From contig NC_092675.1 in NCBI RefSeq assembly GCF_964355755.1, positions 20,844,912 to 20,908,911 of the forward strand: a stretch of DNA of 64,000 bases, in the 5' to 3' direction. The notes beneath the pieces are model-generated. The model made no database searches and had not been told where the DNA came from. It was given only the letters and a program-made list of their open reading frames with translations. Of this stretch, positions 10,601 through 24,481 are shown one piece after another. Each line of letters opens with the position of its first letter. Position 1 is the stretch's first letter. The position numbers were made by a program, and so were the translations under genes. The DNA comes from Antedon mediterranea (lineage: Eukaryota; Echinodermata; Crinoidea; Comatulida; Antedonidae).

Positions 10601-13185
10601 AATGGGACTAAAAGGAAGAGTAATGATTAAACAATATCATATTTGGTATCACAATCAGCTGTAGCTACTCGTAAGTCCCTCATTCATAACGCGGGGTACC
10701 TTCCTCTATTCCTTAACCTTAATCCTGGACGTGAACACAATTGTTTTTATCAGCCTTTGTAAATAATGAAAGATTTTTTCCTCCCGATTTACTAGAAAAC
10801 TTTACAAACATCAACTTTCCTCTTCACACTTTCATTTTAATATCCTTTTCAATGTTTCTGTAATCATTAGAGACATAGAGTGGTGTTCTAAACAAGTATA
10901 TTCTTGAACTGGCTTCGCTCCAATAACAATAGTCATGGGAATACACTTTTAGGAAGGAATATATTGAAAACTTTACATCAGAATCATAATCGCTTTGCCT
11001 AGATTATTCACTGTACTGTAGATATAGAGGTAGTGGAATTTTTTAAAGGACGGATGTTCACAGGCCTGACCGATCGCTAGAAGTTTCTCAAGATGATGAT
11101 CACATCATAAAGAACTGAGATCGTGATAAGATAAAAAAATTGGCCAAACTGATTTCATACAGTAACTGCTCTTGATGTTTAGGTCATTATACCTCATGAG
11201 CAGATGATCTCAGGCGTGACACCGTGATGTCTTGATGGGCCTGTCGCTAGAACTCTCATCTATTTAAATATTGTTTCCATGCTTTTAACCACCACTTTTT
11301 GCAATTTTTTTTTATTGATTTAAAAAAGTTTAGTACTTGGCTCCTTTTATTTTTATGTCACTAAGAATATTGATTTTGTTCTAATCCTTCCCAGTGTGTT
11401 ACTAATAAAATGTAGTTCATTACAAGTATGTCCACTTTTTATATAGCGTATAACACGTACAGGTATAGCTGTGTATATTTTTAAACCTCTATTACCATGG
11501 ATTGTTTTTATCATGCTGGTCATAGCAGAAATGGTTGATGCAGGGTTGCCTGTGAATGATTCTCATTTTTGAAGGAATACCAACACATTTAATAGACTAC
11601 TAATATTTCAAATACTAAACTGCAAGTATCACAGTAACATGTTCTACTTCAATAAAACCTACAGTAGTATTGACAGGAGATTAAATTTAAACATATTCTT
11701 CACTGCAGCTTGCAGAATTGACAAATTTCAGTCAATTGAATGTTAGCTGGATATTAACTAATGACTGCTATTTCAGTATATACTGAATAGTAATTCATCC
11801 ATGTCTATTATGCAGGAGTAATCGTATCATAACAGCTACATAAATAACTACATGTAAAAAAACTACAGGAGACCAAGCTTGCTGGGGAGAGCTTGTAGCA
11901 AGTATATCACCAATTTCAATTGGTTTGATAGGAATATATTATAGAATTACCGGTATAGACTAGTAAATGCACAAAATCCAAAAGTTGGTAACAGTATATG
12001 ATGGAGTGCTATAAATATTTGGATAAGTATATTAACTAAAAAAAGGTAACAAACCTTTTGTTACTTGTTCATATTGTTGGTGAAACTCAAACTAGATTTA
12101 AACTTGTTAACCATGATGTCAACATTGTATGTCAAACAAATTTATTTAACATTAGTCTCCTATCCGGGTCTCCTATTTCTATCTGTAGTTAGACGAATAT
12201 CTCACAATGTGAGAATAGGTCAATTTTACAGATTAAGCTAGGAATGAAATAGCATTTATATTTAACATTATTAATGTCTTCTCAAGCGGAATTAAGATAG
12301 AAAAGATTAAACTTGAAAAGTAAGCAGAAGTCACACGAAAACTCTTGTAATAACATTAACTTTTGACATTGGTACAGGTACGTGTGTTTTATTGAATTAA
12401 TCTGGCTGGGATGCAATTATGAGTAGTAGTGCACATGGTGTCACCAAGTCTACTGGAAAAAAATGTTATTTCAACAGAAAACAAAACATTGGAAAATTTG
12501 ATGATAAAATGAATAAATAAAAAACTACAGATTGCAGAAAAATGGCGACAAGAGCTGGCAATCATGAGCTGAACTAATACAAAACTTAACAGTAACTTAG
12601 ACATACGCCAGTGTATTTTGATATGTTGGCATACATATAAATTGGCTAAATGGTCAAAGGCATTAATGTAACTCTGATGATATACCCCAAAGGTGTTTGT
12701 AACTGCATAGATGTATTTTAGGAAAGAATGTAATAGTACTGTATGACAAATTCCAAGATAAGGACACTTGATAAAATACCAAAAAATAATATCTGACAGT
12801 AATCATAATATTTATACCAATTCACTTTGCAATACATTTCACAACTGTAAACATATCACTAGCCTATTATTTTACATGGATGTTGTATTATTCAAAGTGA
12901 CTCAAAAGAAATAAGAAACAGTGAATAATGATATAAACATTGAGATTTGATAAATAAGACAGAGATATCTCTTATGTCTCAGCAGTTTGAATCATACAGT
13001 ACAGATAACATGATTTGTTTAATAAATCACTGTATTTTTTTCTTGTTGGTGAATGTTTCAAACCACAAAAAATAAACATAACCATGTTATATGTAGACTT
13101 GTCAGAAGAGTGACAGGTTTAAAGGTTTGAATAATGCTACAGTACAGTATATCCTACTCACCACTATGAATACTATTAGTATTAC

Positions 13186-13210
13186 CATGGAGGCTTTTTT
13201 ATACCTCCAT
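13186..13210. repeat. ACCATGGAGGT palindrome, copy 1
   Basis: ACCATGGAGG and ATACCTCCAT form an inverted pair around a short T tract. The same motif recurs singly at about 23946 and as a near-perfect palindrome at 32039-32063. Confidence 0.35.
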
Positions 13211-13474
13211 ATATTACAGTGTATTGAACACTGCATACAGGGTAAGAGGAGTTTGAAATATGGTAAAAATGATTTTATAGTTCAATCATTTTATGTTGTT
13301 GGCCACCATATTTTTAATATGCTTCCACAGCATTTGTGAGGTGCCCTCTCTCACTAGGTTCAATCAACTCCTAAAATCAAACTTTTACCACACCACTGGT
13401 ACAACATATCATTGGCAATCGTACTGTTATTGGGAGATGAAATGGAATTACCAATAGCAGTCTCATGAACTTAC

Positions 13475-13582
13475 CCTTTGAAAATCACAACCTGGATCAG
13501 AACATTGTATATTTTTACATAAAACAATGCTATCTTGGCAAGAACATACTGTACATGGGTCTGTGGTCCAAACAGAAAAATT
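13475..13582 (-). CDS. VWC-domain exon (first half of module A)
   Basis: The exon is 36 codons long and in phase 0 at both ends. It is bounded by a strong acceptor (pyrimidine tract ending TTTTCAG) and a GTAAGT donor at 13474-13469. The peptide contains a Trp, then CTVCSC, then single cysteines spaced as in VWC domains (C22, C27, C32 of the exon). VWC modules are extracellular cysteine-rich domains found in BMP-binding proteins such as chordin and in matrix proteins. The first cysteine of the module is missing here. In the next module that cysteine is carried by the preceding exon, which supports an unfound exon upstream. The spacing to the next exon implies an intron of about 5.9 kb. I cannot assign orthology to a named VWC protein from these fragments. 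Confidence 0.82.
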
Positions 13583-13670
13583 CTGAAAACAGAAAGTGAA
13601 AGAAATGATTATTGAGGAAGGACCAAGTTTCATGGCATTATAATATTTGATTATACTGTACATCTGCGTA

Positions 13671-13838
13671 AAGCTCTGTGTACACTAACAAACTAGTTTG
13701 ACAAAAAAAGTGTGATGTGGCCAAATAGTATGGTAGTGATATGGCCAAATATGGTAGTGATATGACATCATCATGTCCATACTGTACGGGCACATCACAT
13801 TTTTTTGTCACATAAAGTTTAAGTGTACACAGAGCCTT
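13671..13838. mobile_element. Hairpin MITE family A, copy 2
   Basis: The copy begins AAGCTCTGTGTACACTAACA and ends with AAGTGTACACAGAGCCTT. It contains two tandem ATATGGTAGTGATATG-type units and TGACATCATCATGTCC in the middle. It lies about 90 bp upstream of the 13.5-kb VWC exon. Confidence 0.8.
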
Positions 13839-15987
13839 ATTCTGTATAAAATTTACTCTTTGACAATAACAAATATATTGTGACATAGATACAACAAAAG
13901 AAAATGTGAAACAATATTACATTGTAATGCATTTCATTAAATAAATATCAAAACTGAATCGTAATTAAACAAGGTAGACATTATATTTTATATGTCTGTG
14001 AAGACAATTGATTATTTTATGCGAGTAAAAATCATTTAGACTTTTATAAAACTGATTACGGTAGCTGAAACTGGCTAAAACAACCTTGGGCTAGTAAAAA
14101 TATTTTGTTTTAGGAAAGGAAAACAATATTATTGTTATTCCTATTACAAATAAAGTTCATATATTATAGTATTAATTGAGTATTTTAAACTTAATTACTG
14201 AAAATTGAATGAAAATCTAATTTCTTGCAAATTCAAATTGTTGCCCTGATTTCAAAAAGATAAATTTGTTATGAGAATTAACATTCCGAAACATTAGTAA
14301 AGAATGTTCTTAATGAATTGACAACATAATGACATTAAAACACTTTAAAAACTACAAAATGTTAAATATGCCTTCTGAACTGCAAAAATATATACAGTAC
14401 AGATAGTAACCCATCGTTTTGCCATATAATATTCCTTTTAAGTTTTATGATTAAACCAAAGTTGAATTTTACAGCTGTTTTAGAATTACATAAAGAATAG
14501 GGTTGGCATAATCATTAAGTGTAAATTAATATTTTGTTATTCTTACTATAAAATAATTTACTAAATTGTGTTTTTAGGCTATAATACGTGAGGTCAAATG
14601 CAGTAGCTTTTAGGCATAAGGTCAATAAATTTCATAGGTTATTATAGGAAAGGTAAAAAGGTTCAATACTACTGGGTTTTAAGGCGTTTCAACTGCTTTA
14701 TAATTTGAAAATGCAAACACAAATCTACTGTATGGATGACAATTGGCAATTTTCGGAACATGTAGTGGCCAATTTTTGGACAGGTAGTGAATATTAAAAA
14801 CAATCCACAAAATTGTACTATACAGTATGTCAATTTGTGAATTGTAGAATCCACAATTTAAGAGTACAATGACATTCTCTTGCAAACAAAGTTTACTTTA
14901 AATCAAGTTTGTTTCAGAACTATAGTTTTAATTATCAGGACCAACAGTTTATTTGCCATGAACTCAATGTGACACCAATCTGTACACACGTTTGTATTGC
15001 AAGTTCTATATAAACAGATCGTGCGACCTAAATATTATACCAATATTGACTTTCTCCATCATTCCACTTGGCATGAAGGAGCCATAGTTCTTGAGCAAAC
15101 ATTCGTTTTATCTTAAAAATCAAGCTACCGAAACTAAGTAAATGCCAAGAAAAATGCACTCATAAATAGTCTTTAAGATTCTTTTTCCCAAATGCTTCCA
15201 ACCATTGGGAGCCAGAGGCATGACATGCTTTAGAAAATCCTCAAAGGAATAGTTAACAATAATTGGATTTAAACTATACTGCAGTACAGTGATGTTTTGT
15301 TGATTGTTATAAAAAAAAACAAGAAAATGTGATTGTTTTGGTATTGCTAAATGCAGCAACCCACTTTGTAAATCAATGGATCAACTATCTCTATAATGAC
15401 AAACATCATTGGAGATCACCACGGTTCACTGTTCAAAAAGAAGCCGAAAAAAACCACCGAAAATAACTATTTAACGCCACAACAAATTTCACAGTCCCTA
15501 AAGTCTCTCTAGCTGATATGAAAACAATTACACTTCATTATCATAACTATCTACTGTTTGGAATGGCTTTAATTTGTAGAGTGTGGAGAGGGGGTCAGAC
15601 AATTAGTCTGTGCACTGTTTACAACAAAATATAACACCAAAGTTCAAGCCTACATATGTATTATATATTCTACAACATACAAAGTTTTACTGTAGAATAA
15701 TATTATCTTTACCATAAATTTAAGAAATAGAGAAAACCTTTATATTCTGATTCAGTGTACAGTAAACAACTTGGCAAATTTATCATTGAAAAGTTGTAAA
15801 CAGATCAAAGGAAGTTGAACACTTAACTTCTTGACCATGGTCAAAATGTGGTCAAATAAAACTGACCTTTTGAGAGTGCCAATGAGATGTTAAAAGGTCA
15901 GGTAAATATGTAACTGGTGCCTTAAGCTCGATATTAAAAATGATTATTATCTCAATAGCCTTTTGTAACCTAAGAAAATTGTATGAT

Positions 15988-16036
15988 ATGGTGTTAAGGA
16001 TTATATGGTGTTAAGGATTATATGGTGTTAAAGGAC
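15988..16036. repeat. Tandem repeat, 17-18 bp x 3
   Basis: The unit ATATGGTGTTAAGGATT is repeated nearly three times in a row. Confidence 0.7.
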
Positions 16037-16200
16037 AACTGTACCGAGGACCATATTTTAAAACGTATTAGAGGTGTACATATGATTTCAGAACCATCGC
16101 GAAATCGAGGATATCGACGCACGCGCTCGCCGTACAGCCGTCGCCGTAAATTGCTGTGACGTCAGAAGAGCATCGGAAAATTTACGTCATGGTTTTTATA
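16029..16200. repeat. GC-richer island starting TTAAAGGACAACTG
   Basis: A sharply GC-richer segment with GCACGCGCTCGCCG and TGACGTCAG words sits in AT-rich intron. Its left end TTAAAGG resembles the TTAAAG ends of MITE families in this window, but no matching right end was found, so it may be a truncated element. No open frame. Confidence 0.3.
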
Positions 16201-17392
16201 CTGTACAGTAAAACGTTTAAATCAGCACATCATAAATTTTCAAGTGTACTTCTTAAAAGGAACATTGTATTCCCATCCCCCATGGTTTTAAGTTTGTTCT
16301 AACAAATTATAGTAATTAAGTATGAATTTTTATCATTTGAACACTCATGGTCATTACAAGCAATTTGCCATCACCAACGGTGGGAAAAATTCCAGAGGAT
16401 TGCAGAGGCTTATGTCACTACAACCAGACTTAAGTTGATGTATTAATTCGTCTGTTTCGTCGACGCTTGTAGATGTTCACAAAACTAGAACAGTGAGATA
16501 ATGATTTGTCTGAGAGCAAGTTTATGAATAATACAGAACATCAAAAAAGCAATCACATCAACAAATGAATAATGGAGGATAAATACTGCCATTAAAACTT
16601 TGATTATGCACGGTTATCAAAGGTCACGAAAGTTGAGAAAGCGAGGTTGAAAACTAGCCTTATGACTTTCATTAGTTGAAGAAAGTTTACTACTGTAGGC
16701 TAAACAAACTATCTGATTAACTTTTACCAAAACTGCTCAGTGCTATACAACTCAATCAAAACCGTTTTATTATCAATTTTAATTTATTTTTTTGTTTGTT
16801 GTTAAAATTCTGGAAAGTTTCTGAATATACAAAGTCACATATCAAGTTTTCTATTGCAATACTTCAATTCAAATTTCATCTAAAATTACACCAATTGGAT
16901 GGCCAAAAAAACATATAAAATTATGTATGATTATTATTAAAATAAAATACCTTTACTCATTTAAATAAAAATATTACTGTCATATATTTATTACATTTAA
17001 TAATTAACTAAATTATTGAAAATCTACTTATTCTCGAAAACAAGGTTGCAATTTCTACCACTTCTCATTTTCTTAAACAACTTCTCTGTACAAAATGTGT
17101 ATTCTGTTGTACTAAAGGGTTCACAAATGGGTAAAAGGACACTTCCAAAAAATTAAATATAAATAGTCTCTGCCACATGGGAGATATCATTTTTGTAATG
17201 CTTAGATGAATGTCAGATGATAATAACAACCTTTAATATAAATTTCTTACTTTCAGGCTGTAAAAACCTTGTCCTCATCCTTGGGTAAGCTGAAATTGCA
17301 ATCTTTTAAATTGCAACTTTCAGTTGCACAGAAAAAGTAAATAGTGAAAATAAAATATTGTTATTGGAAATAACAAACTTGAAAAAACATCT

Positions 17393-17556
17393 AAACCTCT
17401 GACCACACCATCAAACTAGTTTGACCAAAAAAAGTGTTATGTGGCCAAATATGATAGTGATATACCCAAATATGGTAGTGATATGACATCATCATGTCCA
17501 TATATGGGAATATCACATTTTTTGTCCCATAAAGTTTAATACTGTAGACAGAGCTT
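17393..17556. mobile_element. Hairpin MITE family A, copy 3
   Basis: CCATCAAACTAGTTTGACC at the left, two ATATGGTAGTGATATG-like units, a TGACATCATCATGTCC centre, and GTAGACAGAGCTTT at the right match the family consensus. Confidence 0.8.
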
Positions 17557-17618
17557 TATAAAAACTGAAGCTTTTGATTTTGTTCATTTGCTCTGTGTCT
17601 TGTGGAAAAGTAACACAC

Positions 17619-17770
17619 AGGGGACACCCTAATTAAAGGGGATACTTTCATGTGAAACAAACAAAAGGAAAATCTAACAATATACAGTAGCAACCCTTTA
17701 TTCAGGACACAACATCCTATTTAAGCGCCACTTTGTTTGGTGGGTCCAGAAGGTGCACTATTTGAAAATG
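17619..17770. repeat. Family C-related repeat, rearranged
   Basis: GGGGACACCC and, further on, CACTTTGTTTGGTGGGTCC with AGAAGGTGCAC are forward and inverted pieces of the GGGGACACC family. The copy looks rearranged. Confidence 0.35.
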
Positions 17771-19760
17771 AACTGTACATACAACACCATACCAAAGATT
17801 TAGGTACAACTAGATTTGATCACAGGACAGTTGTGTCTCCCTTGAAAATGACAGCTCCATGTGTATAACACAAAGTATACTGTAGTAACATTAAATTAAT
17901 ATAATTATACTAGTATAGTATTTGAATGGCATTAAAACTCATCAAATGTTGTTCATGTATCAAGTGATCGAGGCCACATTTCTTCAGTACTAAAACTTCA
18001 TTCTTTACAAATTTGTGAGAATCCAAATTGGATTTTGCCTTTGGCTAAATCACTGACATCCTAAAGTCATTGAATAACACTTAGAAGATTATATAAAAAC
18101 AATGTGCTCTATGTGGGTATACGATTTCAATTAAAACTAACATTCAATCCTTTAAACAATAACACATCCTTTAAGGAAAAATATAATACCCTTAATTTAG
18201 ATATTGTGTACATTCCTTTGAGAATATAAAACAGAATTTGAAAAAAAAATTTTTTGTTCTGTCCAAATCTGAACTTGGCTCCAAATACGAAGAAGAAATT
18301 TTGAAAAACTGTATTTTGAGGGTAATACTAGTAAAGCAAATAAAGGTACTGAATTAAAAATTGAAATGAATAATTCAGTAGTATTTATTTGAATTGAAAA
18401 GTTATATGATTGAAAATGTTCATCTCGTTTGTAGTAATAAGTTATTAGAAATATTCTTTTTTCAAAACCAACAATTTAAAGTTTTAGTTGATGCTATCAA
18501 TTAAATTAGTGTCACTGTTTCAAAGGTGTACATTAAAATATTTTATTTACAAATTATCAATATTTATGAATAATCCATTAGAAAGGGAATTTCCAGGGCC
18601 AAAAAAAGGATACATGGTGCATTGTACTTTACAACACTAATTTACATCATACCAAGGGAGTCCTTGTTATCTCAGATATTAAAATATATTTCTGGATATC
18701 TCATCATTTTGATGGAAGAACTATGTGGCAGCTGTTTGATAGCCTAAATAAAATGTGGCTACAGTAATGTATCTGTCATGAATGATCCACTGTCTGCCAT
18801 TAATTTTTGCTGATGATTAAATTTTAAATAAATTTAACAACGAATTCAACGGATATTGACTGGCACAGTTTTAAGAAAATAGAAGCTAAACATTTCTAAC
18901 TTCATTCAACAAATATCTAGACCAAGTAATTAAGACAATTACAGCACTAATTACCATTTACAATTTAACCTAAAGGTAAAACAATCACTGGATTCTCTAT
19001 ATGTCCAATATATGACATTACAATAAAGTCCGGTATATTTTATATGATATGATTGAGCCACCAAAGGTGATTGTATGTAGATTGTAATATACTGTACTGT
19101 AGTGGTTTTTCTTCAATCTTGATGTATTTTTTTTTTCAAGATGTTTTAAGTCATGTAGGCATTTAATATGGTACATACAATTACAATTCTTCAGGCCTGC
19201 CTTTTATGTTCACCTTTTGTGTGTGTTTTTTTAACAATAAATACCTCAATATCTTATACAGTAATTCTTATTACAACTTACAAGAGAAATGCATTAACAA
19301 TTTGAATAATATAATTAAGCAAAAGCCTTGGTAAACTGCAGTATAATATAACCCACAACCTTCAGAAGCTTATCATCAGATATTGGTTAAACACCATTAT
19401 TCTCTTTACTACACACCTACATGCCTGATGACATAAAAGGTTGTAAAGCCTTGCGTTACAGTATAGGAATTATGACAAAGCTGAAAATTAAAGGACTAAA
19501 CATATTAAATAAAAGATTACCGGACCTGTTAATTTGGACAGGTTTGTTACAGTACTAAACAAAATGTATTGATTCTTTTTCTAACTCTTGAGGACAATCA
19601 AAGCATATACAGTACTTCTATACAAAATATACTGTAGACTATTAATACTTTTTTAATTATCAAATTTTACAATTTTATCAATTTTAGTCTTGGTTTTTTG
19701 TAATACAAATTTTTAAAAAAACAGAGGGGACACAAAAATCACAGACAGACGATGGCGCTT

Positions 19761-19849
19761 AAAGCTCTGTCTACACTATCAAACTTTATGTGACAAAAAA
19801 GTGTGATGTGCCCAAATATGGTAGTGATATGTCCAAATATGGTGTAGCT
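19761..19849. mobile_element. Hairpin MITE family A, copy 4 (truncated)
   Basis: The left flank reads CTTAAAGCTCTGTCTACAC with a clear TTAA. The left arm and one and a half internal units follow, then the copy stops in GGTGTAGC without the right arm. Confidence 0.75.
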
Positions 19850-21300
19850 TTACAAGTATATATTTTTCAGGGAGTTGTTAATTAGAACTAAGAAGAAGAA
19901 TTACGAACTAATTATAAATAAGTCCCTGTTTGATTATGAAAATCACTGCTTCTAAAAATCAATTTTAAAGTTTTATGCCTATAGTACTCAAATTATTTGG
20001 TTAATACACATTTAATAGAGTGTAAAGTGTTTATGTTGTGTTGTGTAGGTACATAAGAACAGTTTATTGATTATTTGTCTTTATTCTAGTGGGTTAACAA
20101 TGTCAAGGGTGATACAATAGATGGGATATAACTTGTTTACTTTTCCACTTGAAAAGATAAGTCAACAAATCATCCCAGTGAATAGCAACACAGGGCCAGA
20201 ACCTGGGCTCCAAACTACAGTGAATTTCTCAAACGCTGTTAGTTTTGACACCACTTGTAAATGGTCAAATACCGTGTAATCATTCAAGAGACAAACACAG
20301 TTAAAAGAAAGATCTGGCCAATTAAAAGTAGGCTAATTGAAAGATTGACCAGTACTCTATATATAATTTAATATTGTACAGTACATCCAATGATCATTGT
20401 CACAATTTCACATTTAAACCATAATATGTGTTTTGAGGAAGTAATCATAATAATACTCAACAATTACCAAATCTCATCACCTCCAAAAACCACCTCCCTC
20501 ACAATCCTACACCTACCTAACTTCTTTTTACCAACCCCAACACAAGAACTAGATGAATAACCATTTTTTTCAAGCTACTCAGACCATGGATAAAAAAGTT
20601 AAGACTTATTTCACCATGTTCAGATTCTCAAACAGTGATGTATTTTCTTCAGAAAAATATGTGGCACATGTAAGCGAAATCAGATGTACTGTAAGTCGTA
20701 TGGCTAGATTTGTATAGACAGCCAAAAACAATGCCACATATCAAAAATATATATATTATATCAGATGATTATTAAAAGTCTAAAAATATTTATTAATGAT
20801 AAACAACAAAGTGTATTAAACTGTTTAGCTTTGAAGTAGATACTTGGTATGTAATTTGTCTTCATGCACTTAACGTTGACACAACTTGGTATAAAGATAA
20901 ACATTCTAAGAATATTGTAACTGTATAGGATGATTTTATCACGTTTTTAGTTAAACTAGCCATCTGGAAAAAATACAGAAAGGAATTATATCCAGCGCTA
21001 AAAATCAAATTTGTATTCAAAATTAAATGTTTCCTATGGATATTGCTGTCATGTAATGTTATATTAACACATGTCGTCAAATGTTTATGCCATTTAATTT
21101 TACGATCAGTTATTTTAGTGGTTTTTACTAATGACCCACTTCACTGACAATAAAATATGTTATTGAATTTGTTTTTCCAATTTTGTTGTCATTTTTTTGT
21201 TGGTTGTGTATGTTGATTGGGCTGTTTATTGACCTTCTGAGATGAAGATGTGCTTAGATGAGGATGTCTCCATTATAATTGTGCCAGGCTGTACTACCTC

Positions 21301-21456
21301 CAGTGGCGTAAAAGCTATAAGCGCTCACTGGCTAAACCGAGGGGCCCAGAGCTTAAGGAGACCCAGAGCATGAGCAGCCCAATGCAGTTACCTAGCATTG
21401 GAGGGCTCCATAGGAATGCTCTAGACCAGGGTCTTTGCACCCTGCGTTATGTCGCT
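21301..21456. mobile_element. Short hAT-like MITE (tentative)
   Basis: The left end CAGTGGCGTAAAAGC and the complement of the right end, AGCGACATAACGC, resemble hAT-type CAGTGGCGTAAC ends. The 155-bp interior is GC-richer than its surroundings. No matching 8-bp target duplication was found. Confidence 0.35.
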
Positions 21457-22086
21457 ATTTTAATTGAAGACATTCTATTCAGCCAAAACAGTACTATAAT
21501 CAGCAAAGAAATCTATGGGTACTAATAATTTTATCCCATTCATCCTTAACTTTTTGACACTCAGCCCTAGAATTTTTTAATAGAGTTATTTTAATCGACT
21601 GACAATACATCTTTTATAATGATATATAAAACAATTCATACAATTTTTAGTTTAAAACTCTGCTTCAATCATTACAGAAGTTCAAGTTCCAACATATGGA
21701 AGTAAGTTTATTGGTTCTGCCTGGCTGGTATACTCATGTACAGGCCAGGGTAAATAAACAACAGACAGTGGGTCAGATTTAAATGAATAATTTAGGTTAG
21801 GTCAACTGCACTATTTATCAATGCCATAATATACAATATTTCAATAAAATTTAGATGTTAAATAGTTAATAAGCCAAGGGCTAGATATTGAGTTTCTACT
21901 GTAAATTGTATCATGACTTGTTCTTTTTTTTCTTCAAACCAACCACAAGTTTTTACTATCAGTAGTACGTGAGCACAACATTGTTATGCCATTGAAAATA
22001 CTATAAACAATTTCCTAATTTAACCAAATTTAATAATGTTGTTAAATCTTTTGCGGTACTATATAATTGTCAACAAATATATTGTC

Positions 22087-22118
22087 CTTGAATTGAGAAG
22101 TCCTTGAATTGAGAAGTG
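22087..22118. repeat. 16-bp tandem duplication
   Basis: TCCTTGAATTGAGAAG is present twice in direct succession. Confidence 0.7.
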
Positions 22119-22924
22119 TTTGAAAGTACCCATGTATGTTAAGTTACCACAGAAAGATGTTATAAAAGATTGTACTTATTTAGGTACAGTATAAAACACT
22201 GTTGTACTGTAGCCTGTACTAATGGAGAATAATTTACAAAATTAAAAAATCTTCCACAAATAAATTTCTCATATGGACATTTATCGCAAATAGCATTAAC
22301 ATTCTGGTCGTATGAAACTAGCAAGCAAATAATAATTTTTAAAATCCGAATTTTAAACATTTTTATTTTAATGTAGCCTATTAAAGAAAAATGAAGATGA
22401 GAAGAAGAGTAAAATGGGATATAAATTCCTTTTTAAAATTAAAAGCAAGTATTTAGGGAAACATTAATAGCCGTCAACCTTAACTTAGAGAGCACATACT
22501 GTACAGTACTAGTATAGTGATAATAACTTCACTTTAATCTCTTAATCTTAAATTACAAAGGAAAGACTCCTGAATATTGCCCATTCAGATCTTTATCTTT
22601 GAATAGCTTCTTTTATTAATTGTTCAATACCGTAACACAGTAAAATTGACAAGAAGTAAGGCCACCATTTGTCTAATTATTTTTTAGGTACCTTCTGACT
22701 TTACAGTGCATGTATCATGGAGGACATGATTTCCTTTGAATAAAATTGTTCTGACAGTATTGCTGTATACAAAAAAACACAGTAGACAGTATAGGCTAAA
22801 TTTGCATTTAAAACAAAAAACAATAATATAGAGTACTCTATAATGTATAGAAAGAGTCTAGCTAGAATACTGTATAACATACAGTATCTTTACACAGTTT
22901 TACTTAGTACTGTAAAGTAATTTG

Positions 22925-23280
22925 TGTGGGTCATTCCATACCAAATCACCCAAAAAAATGACATTTTAAACCCTACTTTCTTCAAATTTGCTCAAATTTG
23001 GTTTTGGGGTTATTTTTAGCTAAAAAAACCTGAATTTTTTAATTTGAGCGCCATACGACCAACGGTTCGCGCGCTACGCGCCATCGTTTCTTCGCGATTT
23101 TGCGCAAAATCGACGCGGCGGGCTATACTTAAATGACTGTATCTCCGTAACGTGTGGACCGATTTTGTGGTGACAGGTATCTTTGGAACTTAGTTTACGG
23201 CCAATCAGATCATGAGGAAAAATTTAAATAAAATAGGAAGGTTGGAACAGGATGTTTTAAGGCATTGGCATTTTGAAGAT
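22925..23280. repeat. Probable dispersed repeat with GC-rich core
   Basis: It starts GGGTCATTCCATACCAAATC and contains a CGCGCGCTACGCGCC core followed by a CTGTATCTCCGTAACGTG segment. Its composition is unlike the flanks, and the opening motif is one I associate with repeats in invertebrate genomes. Only one copy occurs here, so the call rests on composition. Confidence 0.3.
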
Positions 23281-23764
23281 ATCTTTCCTTGCACTACAAA
23301 TACTGGCTTTTTTCAACATTCAATATCACATGCATTTATTCAATAATTTAGTCATCAACGACTGAATATACTTAATAAATTTAACTTGCAACGTTATCTG
23401 ATGTTACAACCGCATTGCAAATATGGCTGATCTCCTGTCTTATTTCCTTTCAACCATTTTAAATTGACTCATTACAATCCTGGCCTTGATCTTCTGTAAA
23501 CTAAAAATGATTACTTCCCATCATAAAAAAATTTGGAAAATCTATGTAATAGTTCAAACATTAAATATAGATTTGAAGTTTCTCATCTAAAGACGACATG
23601 CAGATACCTTCTCTTTTTTTAAAAAGAACGAACAGAAAAAAAAAACAACAAAAAAGAAAAAAAATAGAAGGAAAAAAACCCCCTTTTTTACAAATTTACA
23701 GTTAATGTAGTTGGTTTAATTAAAAACTACTAATTTGCGATTAGTAAATAAATAGTAGGATTCC

Positions 23765-24055
23765 TATTAATAGGAACAGACACCTTCAGCACCAAAATGT
23801 TGCCTTATTAGGGGCGTTGCCTGAAAAATAGGGCGTTTCCATAATAGGGGCATTGCCTGAATAATAGGTGTATGGAATTGCCTTTAAAAGGGTGTCACCT
23901 AATAATAATATAGTATCCCATGTATGGATTGACTGTAGTGTTAAAACCATGGAGGTATAATATTATCCTACATGGTTAAAACATATAATTTCCTCTTGTT
24001 TCACGGAAAAGTGTCCCTTTAATATGGTTGTCCCTTTAATAAATAATAGCATCCC
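23765..24055 (+). repeat. GGGGACACC family C, copy 2
   Basis: CAGACACCTTCAGCACCAAA, repeated ATAGGGGC(G/A)TTGCC units, GTAGTGTTAAAACCATGG and AAGTGTCCC follow the family order, with a local expansion of the TTGCCTGAA-x-AATAGG unit. Confidence 0.5.
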
Positions 24056-24235
24056 AAATGAGGAGTATCACTATGAGAAGTTGCAAATGTACATTTTCAC
24101 TACTAATTTCAAAGTTCAATGAATCTCTGTAACCAAGAAAAACTACTTAGCTTCATATAGCAGCAGTCTCAGTATTAAAACTCTATTGCAACAGCAAGAA
24201 AACTGTGTAAGCTCTTTGAAGACATGTTAACTCTT

Positions 24236-24425
24236 TCATGTCTCGAAAAGAAATAATAATGGTGGTTTGTGGGCAGGCTCCCACTTGAGGGCATAGTTCA
24301 TGGACTATACCATTTGTTGAGAGGGGAATTCAATGAAAACTTCTACTTTTCGAGTTATATCTCACTCTTCGAGGAGAAGGGGCTATTGTTGGTTTATCCA
24401 GGTAAGCTATAGGCACGAAATAGAC
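24236..24425 (+). repeat. Dispersed repeat family D, copy 2
   Basis: ATGGTGGTTTGTGGGCAGGC, CACTTGAGGGCATAGTTCAT, ACTTTTCGAG and GGTTTATCCAGGTAAGC match copy 3 closely along about 180 bp. Confidence 0.65.
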
Positions 24426-24481
24426 ATTAAAGTTTCAAAATGTTAAATTTGTATCAAAATATAAATACACTTAATAAGACC

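Noticed and set aside
12389-12604. 71-codon minus-strand frame in intron as an exon
   Set aside because: No VWC-type cysteine pattern and no splice boundaries in the right phase.
17240-17300. Microexon-like segment flanked by splice consensus on both strands
   Set aside because: Lengths do not fix the reading phase and no VWC-like residues are encoded. Consensus sites on both strands suggest chance.
22160-22360. Minus-strand frame beginning MFKIRILKIIICLL with two C-x2-C-like cysteines as the missing VWC exon or a small secreted protein
   Set aside because: It lacks a C-x-Y-x-G motif, suitable flanking splice sites and the required phase. AT-rich sequence easily gives hydrophobic frames.
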